Assembly (NCBI GenBank): GCA_003505715.1
Contig: DNXU01000482.1
Coordinates: 1-13,359 of the forward strand
DNA from: Cyanobacteria bacterium UBA8803
GTDB lineage: Bacteria; Cyanobacteriota; Cyanobacteriia; Cyanobacteriales; Coleofasciculaceae
DNA length: 13,359 bases
Direction: 5' to 3'
Shown: one piece after another, positions 7,271 to 13,145 of the stretch
Position numbering within the stretch: the first letter of the stretch is position 1
How the letters are laid out: each line of letters opens with the position of its first letter
The notes under the pieces: model-generated
What the model was told of the DNA's origin: nothing
Databases searched by the model: none
Seen by the model: only the letters and a program-made list of their open reading frames with translations
Translations under genes and position numbers: made by a program

Positions 7271-7333
7271 ATTACCAATTACCCATTACCAATTACCCAT
7301 TACCTATTACCAATTACCCATTACCTATTACCC
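7271..7333. repeat. Array of nine ATTACC(A/C/T) heptamers
   Basis: Nine tandem 7-bp units ATTACCN with last bases A, C, A, C, T, A, C, T, C, then a decayed unit ATTCCCG. This is a short tandemly repeated repetitive sequence of the cyanobacterial heptamer type. It fills much of the 201-bp gap between the chaperone stop and usher start, inside an otherwise compact cluster. A small open frame on the + strand through it is a by-product of the repeats. A GCGATCGC site at 7353-7360 follows. Confidence 0.9.
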
Positions 7334-7362
7334 ATTCCCGACTTTCAAGCTAGCGATCGCAA

Positions 7363-8229
7363 TTACTGGGGAGAAGCAGAAACAGTACCTCCTGGAACTG
7401 TAAAGGGAATACCTCGATCTAGTGGCACGCCGCTTAATTCTCCATTCATATCCAGCACGTAATTACCAGGGGGTAATTGCTTAGAAATATTCAAAAGAAT
7501 TTGACGCTCAGTATCTGGTAAAACAGGAGTTGACGGTAATGGACCAGCGTCTAACACCATCTCCGGTATCTTGGCATCGGGACTGCCAAGGTTAGCAATA
7601 GGTTGGGTTTCGCTGGCTCCCGGATAGCGATCAGCAGGCCAAACTGCATATTGACCTTTCATCCGCACATGAGCCGTTCCGGCACTGGAAACATCAAACA
7701 CAGCTGTCACTGAGTCAGATGTCGGCTTCACTTCAATAGAATTGATGACGCCTTTGCGTTCCACTTCACCGAAGTAGGCATAGACAGTCACGCCAAAACG
7801 TCCCACACCTTGAACCGAGCCAGTAGAATTTTCAGGAGGAACTTCTTGCAGGAAAATCATGGCTCGCTTTTCGCCTACTTCCGGCTGAACGCGAGGCCGA
7901 ATGGAGAAACGCACCACTTGACTTTGACCCGGAGGGATAATAATTCGTGAGGGGTTGAAAACTATCCAGCGATCCAGAGATTGTTCTGTGGGTTCTACTA
8001 CTTGTACCTCATTATTCTCATCAAGTACCCAATTATTAACGTAAACTTGGATTTCTAAAGGCTCCGAGCTAATATTCATCACTCGAATCGATTGATTAGA
8101 GGATTGGGAGGAGTTCATGTCAATTTCTAGCCGAGGCGGACTGACTCCTATTTCCATGGCTGTCACTGGAGCAGTTGTTAAAGCCAAAATTCCCAGCAAA
8201 GCGAGGGTACTAGTCAAAAAATTGGGCAT
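7363..8229 (-). CDS. PapD-like periplasmic fimbrial chaperone
   Basis: A periplasmic chaperone expected to bind exported subunits by donor-strand complementation and deliver them to the usher encoded next. The 288 residues have a signal peptide (1-24, ending VTA). The first Ig-like domain (about 25-160) starts MEIGVSPPRLEID, with R33 in the place of the A1-strand arginine of PapD. It also contains RIIIPPGQSQVVRFSIRP (95-112), the classic chaperone G1-strand region, and EKRAMIFLQEVP (120-131), with K121 in the place of the conserved subunit-anchoring lysine. A second beta domain runs from about 162 to 280, with an insertion around YPGASETQPIANLGSPDA. It is longer than PapD (about 240) and has no cysteine. 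It starts 33 bp after the stop of the small secreted protein, so they are very probably co-transcribed. Residue matches to PapD are by pattern, not alignment. Confidence 0.88.
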   Translation of the reverse strand: MPNFLTSTLALLGILALTTAPVTAMEIGVSPPRLEIDMNSSQSSNQSIRVMNISSEPLEIQVYVNNWVLDENNEVQVVEPTEQSLDRWIVFNPSRIIIPPGQSQVVRFSIRPRVQPEVGEKRAMIFLQEVPPENSTGSVQGVGRFGVTVYAYFGEVERKGVINSIEVKPTSDSVTAVFDVSSAGTAHVRMKGQYAVWPADRYPGASETQPIANLGSPDAKIPEMVLDAGPLPSTPVLPDTERQILLNISKQLPPGNYVLDMNGELSGVPLDRGIPFTVPGGTVSASPQ

Positions 8230-8262
8230 GGAATTGGATATCGTTGATAGGGATACAAAAAT

Positions 8263-8805
8263 TTAAGGCCCGGTAACCGTTATGGTTAATGTCCCTTTAT
8301 ACTTGCCTGCAACTCGAGCAAACGTTGGATCTAAAACGAGACGCACCCCTCCCTCTACTAGGGCAGTATCTGGGTCTTGAGAGACCACCGTAAGTGGGAG
8401 GGATTGTAAATTTACAGTAATTTCTGAACTGGAATTATCGATGCTGCTAAGTTTACTAAAATTGCCGTTAGCTCCTTGCAAGTCATAGGTAATATGGAGA
8501 GAATCTGGACTTTCACTTGTAGGAATCTGCATCCGCCACAACCCTGGCAAGTCTCGAGTAATTTGGGGGTTGAAAGGGAGAGGTAATCCCGTAAGTTCTT
8601 CAGCTGTCGCAACAGTCTGACTATTCGAGCCTGAGAGAATTTCAGCAGCTGAGATAGCAGGGACGGTAACCTGCGGTTCAATGGATATGCGATAGATTTC
8701 TTCGTCTATGAGTTCCCCCCAAGCATCAGACTGAAGCAGACAAAGAGAAGCCGCTACTATGCCCAGAACGCTCAAATAGGATTGCAGCTTAATTAGTATT
8801 TTCAT
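8263..8805 (-). CDS. Small secreted protein, possible minor or adaptor fibre subunit
   Basis: A 180-residue exported protein of no recognised family. The signal peptide covers about 1-30 (hydrophobic LSVLGIVAASLCLL, cleavage likely after AWG). The mature chain of about 150 residues is beta-rich and cysteine-free. Its C-terminus, RVAGKYKGTLTITVTGP, resembles the last strand of fimbrial subunits (AGxYxxTLTVTV pattern, as in spore-coat-U or DUF4402-type pilins). That favours a minor, tip or anchor subunit over an unrelated periplasmic factor. It lies 47 bp after the second pilin-like gene and 33 bp before the chaperone, within the same transcription unit. It lacks the VIYLRTF motif of the two major subunit candidates. 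Confidence 0.65.
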   Translation of the reverse strand: MKILIKLQSYLSVLGIVAASLCLLQSDAWGELIDEEIYRISIEPQVTVPAISAAEILSGSNSQTVATAEELTGLPLPFNPQITRDLPGLWRMQIPTSESPDSLHITYDLQGANGNFSKLSSIDNSSSEITVNLQSLPLTVVSQDPDTALVEGGVRLVLDPTFARVAGKYKGTLTITVTGP

Positions 8806-8852
8806 ACTCTTCTTTAGAATGAAAATTTCCGTCCTCCTCTCCCCATTTCCGA

Positions 8853-9476
8853 TTAAGGGAGAGATGCCGTAATATTCACCCCAGTTTCAGGATTGGAGTG
8901 GACACCCGCAGCTATTACGCCTGCAAGGTTAAGCCTCACCGAGAGAGTACCCGTTGCCGGATTAGCAAGACCAGGTGCAGGGAAATTAGGGTTGCTGACT
9001 TGGGGCGACATCATAGTTACTACAGAACCAGAATCGGCATTGATCAAGGCACCAACCACGCCAGGAATTCTAGCTGAAACTGTTACGGTGCCCGTATTCC
9101 CTATTCCCCACACGGCATAAGCAGGTCCAGGAGTTGTCCAGGTTATGGTACTGGTACCGAAAGGATTGAAAGGAGAGGCAGTGTTCAAACCATCGTTCAA
9201 GTTGGTGTCTTGGTCAGAACCTGCAAGTCCACCACCACTTGATGCTAGAGTTGCCCCATTAGCTGCTGTAGTACCAGCAACAGTATGTGTGGTAACTTGA
9301 TTGGGGTCTATTTTAATGGGGATGGTTCTAAAGGTACGGAGGTAGATAACTTTGGGAAAATTAACATCAACAGCAGTCTGTGTGGTTACAGTTTGAGCCT
9401 TGGTTGAGGTAGAGAATAAGGCGCTACCTAGAGCAGCTGTAGCGATGAAGATCGTAGTTTTGAGAGATTTTTTCAT
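8853..9476 (-). CDS. Pilin-like secreted subunit 1
   Basis: A 207-residue exported protein, paralogous to the product at 9795-10400. The signal peptide covers 1-27 (KK, hydrophobic stretch, STKA). The mature start, QTVTTQTAVDVNFPKVIYLRTF, alternates polar and hydrophobic residues and could act as a donor strand. The middle is Gly/Ala/Thr/Ser-rich and contains DQDTNLNDGLNTASPF and PAYAVWGIGN. The C-terminal part, SNPNFPAPGLANPATGTLS followed by LNLAGVIAAGVHSNPETGVNITASLP, ends like the final strand of a pilin. There is no cysteine. I know no named family for it; a major subunit of a chaperone-usher-type fibre is inferred from the chaperone and usher downstream. Its leader holds a perfect 30-bp palindrome. 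No clear ribosome-binding site precedes the ATG. Confidence 0.72.
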   Translation of the reverse strand: MKKSLKTTIFIATAALGSALFSTSTKAQTVTTQTAVDVNFPKVIYLRTFRTIPIKIDPNQVTTHTVAGTTAANGATLASSGGGLAGSDQDTNLNDGLNTASPFNPFGTSTITWTTPGPAYAVWGIGNTGTVTVSARIPGVVGALINADSGSVVTMMSPQVSNPNFPAPGLANPATGTLSVRLNLAGVIAAGVHSNPETGVNITASLP

Positions 9477-9518
9477 GATGCTTCGCTATCTAGAGTGTGA
9501 ACATTGGGGGGGTTTAGG

Positions 9519-9548
9519 TATCAGCAATCTGCTAGCAGATTGCTGATA
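9519..9548. promoter_or_regulatory. Perfect 30-bp palindrome in the leader of pilin-like gene 1
   Basis: All 15 positions on each side of the centre (CTAG at 9532-9535) pair without a mismatch. It starts 42 bp before the gene. As DNA it could bind a dimeric regulator. As RNA it could form a cruciform-like stem that stabilises the transcript or blocks upstream transcription. No T-run follows on the - strand, so it is not a standard terminator. Confidence 0.7.
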
Positions 9549-9735
9549 TTAGGACAGCTTTTCGTAAATTAGTAGTGAAATTCTTGACTGGTGAAACAAT
9601 CTTTTGGCAAGGGCGGGTTTAGCAGGTCATTTTGTATGCAGATGACTATTTTTGATGCAAACCAGCCCCTACAGCAACACCCTTTCTGAAGAAAGAAATA
9701 GCTTGGTAAGTTTGTAAACTCCCCTGCCCAGCACT
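9549..9735 (-). other. Spacer between the two pilin-like genes
   Basis: Together with the palindrome and the terminator candidate this makes a 318-bp gap between the two subunit genes. No open frame of note is present. A separate promoter for the downstream four genes would be expected here if the terminator at 9736-9759 works, but I could not pick out a convincing -35/-10 pair. Confidence 0.4.
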
Positions 9736-9759
9736 AAAAAACAATCCTGGCAGGAATTG
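9736..9759 (-). terminator. Candidate intrinsic terminator after pilin-like gene 2
   Basis: On the - strand, CAATTCC pairs with GGATTG (one bulged T, loop TGCCA) and is followed directly by TTTTTT. It begins 35 bases after the stop of the upstream pilin-like gene. The stem is only six pairs, so read-through is likely. Partial termination here would yield more of the first subunit than of the downstream proteins. Confidence 0.55.
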
Positions 9760-9794
9760 GGCGAAGCCAAAACTATAATTCAGCTGAATGCAAC

Positions 9795-10400
9795 TTAGGG
9801 AAGAGCAGCTGTGATACCAACGGTAGTCGCAGGATCGGAGTGCTTACCTGCCAAGGTTACGTTGGCAAGGTTAAGTTTGAGACTGAGATTCCCTGTTGCA
9901 GGAGTAGTAAGACCAGGTGCTGGGAAACCAGTATTGCTAACAGTAGGCTCTGACATAGTTACTGTAGACGCCCCATTTTCTAAAGTGCCATCGCCAGTAA
10001 TCCCAGCTGTTACAGTTACCTGATCGCCAAGCGCTCCAATCCCCCAAACAGCATAGGCTGTAGGGATAGTCTTAGGTACAATACCCTGGTTTCCAAAGGG
10101 AGAGTTTATATCCAAACCGTTGCTAAAATCAGTGTCTTGATCGGCACTTGCAAGTCCAGCACCACTTGCTGTTAGAGTACCTGGTCCAGTCGTACCGGGA
10201 ATAGCACCAGCCATTTGAATATCAGCTGGTGTAATGTCAATGCCAATTTTCTGGAAGGTACGCAGGTAAATAACTTTGGGAAAGGTAACTTCAACTTGAG
10301 TTTGGGTTGTTGCTGTTTGAGCTTGAGCAGGAGCCAAGATGAAGGTGCTGCTCAGAGCGGCTGTGCCTAGGATTGTAGCGGCGGTCAGAATCTTTTTCAT
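9795..10400 (-). CDS. Pilin-like secreted subunit 2 (first gene of the cluster)
   Basis: A 201-residue exported protein with the same plan as the product at 8853-9476. The signal peptide covers 1-27 (ending APAQA). The mature N-terminus is QTATTQTQVEVTFPKVIYL, followed by RTFQKIGIDI. Then come SADQDTDFSNGLDINSPFG, TAYAVWGIG, VSNTGFPAPGLTTPATGNLS and the C-terminal AGKHSDPATTVGITAALP. No cysteine is present. The ends are most conserved between the paralogues and the middle has diverged, as in fibre subunits whose terminal strands make contacts and whose surface varies. An AGGA at about 11 bases before the ATG is a weak ribosome-binding site. It is probably the main subunit, since it is first and followed by a terminator candidate. 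Its upstream region is cut by an insertion sequence 181 bp away. Confidence 0.72.
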   Translation of the reverse strand: MKKILTAATILGTAALSSTFILAPAQAQTATTQTQVEVTFPKVIYLRTFQKIGIDITPADIQMAGAIPGTTGPGTLTASGAGLASADQDTDFSNGLDINSPFGNQGIVPKTIPTAYAVWGIGALGDQVTVTAGITGDGTLENGASTVTMSEPTVSNTGFPAPGLTTPATGNLSLKLNLANVTLAGKHSDPATTVGITAALP

Positions 10401-10577
10401 ATTTAGAAAATTCCTGTGGTGATTGCAGTGGTTGGCAGACTGGGTTAGTTCATTAAGCCACTTGACTTACATCCTGACCGATAGCTAGCAAGCGGGGCTT
10501 CAGAAAAATTACCGAATTTTTTAATAATCCTTTTGAGCTGAGTTATTAGTTATTACTTACTGATTGTGGATGAATCT
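10401..10577 (-). promoter_or_regulatory. Remaining upstream region of the fibre gene cluster
   Basis: 177 bp lie between the start of pilin-like gene 2 and the target duplication of the insertion sequence. An AT-only stem, AAAAATT/AATTTTT (10504-10510 and 10515-10521, loop ACCG), is present. On the - strand a TAATAACTAATAAC tandem lies near 10542-10556. A promoter for the cluster is expected here, or was partly displaced by the insertion; no strong -35/-10 pair stands out. Confidence 0.35.
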
Positions 10578-10581
10578 AACT

Positions 10582-12051
10582 AGGGCTTGCTGCACAAAGG
10601 GACAATCCTTAGCCATCAATACTTTGAGGCACCTTGACAGTTGCTGCATGTACCCGAAAATTTGGTAAAATCCGTCAAAACCCTTGTACTTGCACCAGGG
10701 CAAATGTACCGAAAACTTGAATCAACCCCGACCCCACCGTCCAAGTTCGAGTTACCCTTTGAGGGAAAGTTATCACAGGATAACCGTTGGGTAATCATGG
10801 CTGATTTGGTTCCTTGGGAGGAATTTGAACAGGAATATGCCCAAAACTTTTCTGTTGAAATGGGTGCGCCAGCTCTACCCTTTAGAGTAGCATTGGGTTC
10901 ATTAATAATTAAGGAAAAATTAGGAATAAGTGATCGAGAGACGGTAGAACAGATAAAAGAAAACCCGTATCTACAATACTTTATAGGGAGAAGTGCTTAC
11001 AGTAATGAAGCCCCATTTGACTCATCACTGCTGGTAAGGTTTAGGGAAAGAATAACAGGGAATCTAGTCAACCAAGTGAATGAAAGAATGGTGAAAAAGA
11101 GTCAGTTAGAGCCGGAGTCAGAATCTAAAAAAAAAAGCTCAGAAACAGAAAGCCAAGAAAAAAGAGAGTTAGCGAATCGAGGTCAATTAATCCTTGATGC
11201 AACGGATAAAAAAACAACTGCAATATATAAAGAGAAACTTGGGGAGCATAGACCAGCTAATCGAGGCGGGGGCGTCTCTGGAGAGTTTGAGCAACGCCCA
11301 ATATAAGAGCTTACTGGTTGTTAGGGAAGTCTACCGCCAGCAAGAATGGATGTACTCAAAGAAAGTCCAGAGAATAGACGACAGAATAGTAAGTTTAAGT
11401 CAACCCCATATCCGTCCAATAGTCAGAGGGAAAGTGGGAACCCCTGTAGAGTTTGGAGCCAAGCTATCGGCAAGTGTAAGAGATGGATATGTATTTTTAG
11501 ACCGTATAAGCTGGGATAACTTTAATGAAGCCGGAGATTTAAAAGCTCAAATAGAAGCTTATTATAGTTATACAGGAGTGTATCCAGAATCTGTTCATGT
11601 TGATAGAATCTATCGCACCAGAGAGAATCGAGCCTTCTGCCAAGAAAGAGGAATTAGAATCAGTGGACCGCCTTTAGGAAGACCCCCAGCCAATATCAGC
11701 ATAGAATTGAAGAAACAAGCCCAAGAAGACGAGAGAATTCGTAATACTATTGAAGGCAAATTTGGAATATCAAAACGTAGATTGACGCTGAGTCGCGTCA
11801 TGGCTAGACTTCCTCATACTTCAGAAACAGCTATTGCTATCACTTTTTTAGTCATGAATCTGTCTACCCTGCTACGGCAGGTTTTTTGTCTTTTTTTGTG
11901 CTTCAAACTCTCAGAAAGTCTTTTGCGGTCATCACTTATTATTAAAAGTTATCATCCGGGGAGTTATTAACAATAACCGCTCATCCTTGCTTCGGGATTA
12001 AATAACTAATTAATCCATCATTTGTTTTTGCCGACTTATTCAGCAAGCCCT
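10582..12051 (+). mobile_element. IS1182-like insertion sequence, internally deleted
   Basis: The 1470-bp element starts AGGGCTTGCTG (10582-10592) and ends with the exact complement CAGCAAGCCCT (12041-12051). Similarity continues a few bases inward, about 14 of 16 positions. It is flanked by the 4-bp direct repeat AACT (10578-10581 and 12052-12055), a clear target-site duplication. The transposase runs on the + strand, opposite to the flanking genes. The element is shorter than an intact relative should be because part of the transposase gene is missing. The intact, matching ends suggest fairly recent insertion, and the copy could still move if a functional transposase is supplied elsewhere in the genome. 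Confidence 0.9.
10704..11970 (+). pseudogene. IS1182-like (DUF772/DDE) transposase, deleted and frameshifted
   Basis: The likely start is the ATG at 10704 (MYRKLESTPTPPSKFELPF), as in relatives. An earlier in-frame TTG at 10641 is less likely. The N-terminal part carries the DUF772-type block ALGSLIIKEKLGISDRETVEQ and ends in LILDAT, containing the first catalytic Asp. From about 11200 the homology continues in the +1 frame with IKKQLQYIKRNLGSIDQLIEAG. It then includes SVHVDRIYRTRENRAFC (second Asp), IEGKFGISKRR (Glu) and VMNLSTLLRQVFCLF. Relatives, as I remember them, have about 60-70 residues between LDAT and IKKQLQ (beginning CAPADIxYPTDL), which are absent here. So roughly 200 bp was deleted with loss of frame. 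The first frame stops at 11306. The protein cannot be functional. Confidence 0.88.
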
Positions 12052-12186
12052 AACTATCCATCCCATCTGTGATACATAAAAAAACACGCTAAAGGGCTGG
12101 TAGGGGTGAAGCATTGGGGTAGCTAACTCCGTAAAAATACCACCCCATCCCCCCCAAATCTGGGGAGAGTTATACTAAGCCTAGTC

Positions 12187-12215
12187 GTGGAGACGTTCCA
12201 CCGGAACGTCTCTAC
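12187..12215. repeat. Inverted repeat, GTAGAGACGTTCC type, copy 2
   Basis: The arms GTGGAGACGTTCC and GGAACGTCTCTAC flank the loop ACC. It differs from the copy at 2972-3000 by one arm base and by the loop, and the single mismatch would pair as G-U in RNA. This shows the element is a dispersed family. Confidence 0.85.
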
Positions 12216-12250
12216 CACTCTGAAAAAGGGGGTATTAAATCCAGATACCG

Positions 12251-12271
12251 ATTACCGATTACCAATTACCA
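12251..12271. repeat. Three ATTACC heptamers
   Basis: ATTACCG, ATTACCA and ATTACCA stand in tandem. This is the same unit as in the nine-copy array at 7271-7333, close to the stop of the ABC permease. Confidence 0.75.
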
Positions 12272-12278
12272 GGTATAG

Positions 12279-13112
12279 TCAACCTTTTACACCACTGCTA
12301 CTATCGGTTGGTACGATATAACGTTGCATGAATACGAAGAACAGAAGTACAGGAATAATAGAAATTACTGACCCAGCAGCAATGAGACGCCAATCTAGAG
12401 AGAATGTACCTGCTAGAGTAGCGACACCCAAAGGTAGGGTATAATATTCAGGTCGATCTAGGACAATTAAAGGCCAGAGAAAGTCACTCCATGAGCCAAT
12501 AAATACGAATATCGCTAGGGTGATCAGTGCTGGACGAACGCTGGGAAGCATCACATGCCACCACAAACCTAGTTCAGTACAACCATCTATCCTGGCTACT
12601 TCTGCCAATTCCTTAGGAACCCCTTGAAAGGCTTGCCGCAATAAGAAAATGCCAAAGGCAGAAGCTAAATTGGGAAGAATCAAGCCGAGGTAGGTATTTC
12701 TTAAACCCAGCTGTACCGTCAAGATGTACAGAGGAATCATCACGATTTGGAAGGGAATCATGATCGTGGAGACGATGCCAGCAAAGATTAAATCACGACC
12801 CTGAAAATCTAGCCGTGCTAGGGGGTAAGCCGCTAAGGAACAAAACAACAGATTTAAGCTAACTGTGAGAACGGCAACAACAGTACTATTAAACAAATAT
12901 CTGCCAAAGGGGTTAGTCTCCCAGACTCGCACAAAGTTTTGAAAAGTAGGCTGACTGGGTAAGAGTTGGGGGGGGAACGCAAAGATATTTTCCGTTGCAG
13001 ACTTCAAAGACGTACTAATGAGCCATAGAAGAGGCAAGAGCATCACAAACGCGATCGCTCCCAAAAGCACATATATCCCCCAATTTTTCCCCATCCCTCT
13101 TCCCAACCGCAT
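12279..13112 (-). CDS. Carbohydrate ABC transporter permease (MalG/UgpE type)
   Basis: An inner-membrane permease half of a binding-protein-dependent sugar ABC importer. From the ATG at 13112 it has 277 residues, the usual family length. Six hydrophobic segments are visible, the first starting GIYVLLGAIAFVMLLPLLWL. The EAA loop that docks the ATPase is ELAEVARIDGCTELGLWWHV, followed by MLPSVRPAL. The C-terminal part, DFLWPLIVLDRPEYYTLPLG, is typical of the MalG/UgpE/LacG subfamily. The substrate cannot be read from one subunit, and the partner permease, binding protein and ATPase are not in the window. A TTG at 13133 would extend it through repeat sequence and overlap the previous gene. An ATG at 13094, preceded by GGAAGAGGG, is an alternative start. 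It begins 14 bp after the cyclo-ligase stop, suggesting joint transcription. Confidence 0.92.
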   Translation of the reverse strand: MRLGRGMGKNWGIYVLLGAIAFVMLLPLLWLISTSLKSATENIFAFPPQLLPSQPTFQNFVRVWETNPFGRYLFNSTVVAVLTVSLNLLFCSLAAYPLARLDFQGRDLIFAGIVSTIMIPFQIVMIPLYILTVQLGLRNTYLGLILPNLASAFGIFLLRQAFQGVPKELAEVARIDGCTELGLWWHVMLPSVRPALITLAIFVFIGSWSDFLWPLIVLDRPEYYTLPLGVATLAGTFSLDWRLIAAGSVISIIPVLLFFVFMQRYIVPTDSSSGVKG

Positions 13113-13124
13113 TTTATATTTAAC

Positions 13125-13145
13125 AATCACCAATCACCAATCACC
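13125..13145. repeat. Three AATCACC heptamers across a gene end
   Basis: Three tandem AATCACC units, a variant of the ATTACC unit elsewhere in the window. They encode the last residues (about GLVIGDW) and the stop of the cyclo-ligase on the - strand, so a repeat has become part of a coding end. Confidence 0.7.

Larger units (their letters stand above)
12056..12278. other. Non-coding gap with dispersed repeats
   Basis: 223 bp between the insertion sequence and the stop of the ABC permease. It holds the second GTAGAGACGTTCC-type palindrome (12187-12215) and three ATTACC heptamers (12251-12271). Before the insertion it was continuous with 10401-10577, giving about 400 bp between the permease and the fibre cluster. 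It may therefore contain displaced upstream control sequence of that cluster. No gene is seen. Confidence 0.5.

Noticed and set aside
7271..7333. CRISPR-like array
   Set aside because: Units are 7 bp and contiguous, with no spacers and no cas genes nearby.
7226..7462. 78-codon open frame on the + strand
   Set aside because: It is a translation of the heptamer array (repeated NYPLPITHYLLPI) and of the antisense of the chaperone gene end. It is not a gene.
8412..8681. 89-codon - strand frame overlapping the small secreted protein
   Set aside because: Different frame of the same strand as the 180-residue gene, which has a signal peptide and operon spacing. The alternative has neither.
10641..10703. 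TTG start extending the transposase
   Set aside because: Relatives begin with the MYRK segment at 10704; the extra 21 codons have no family counterpart that I know.
10616..10798. 60-codon - strand frame in the insertion sequence
   Set aside because: Antisense to the transposase N-terminus, with no supporting features.
11200..11215. Programmed frameshift at the A7 run in the transposase
   Set aside because: The usual -1 slip would lead to the wrong frame; +1 is needed. A conserved segment of about 60-70 codons is also missing, so deletion is the better explanation.
13113..13133. TTG start extending the ABC permease by seven codons
   Set aside because: The extension lies in heptamer repeat sequence, overlaps the previous gene and is not needed for the family's usual N-terminus.
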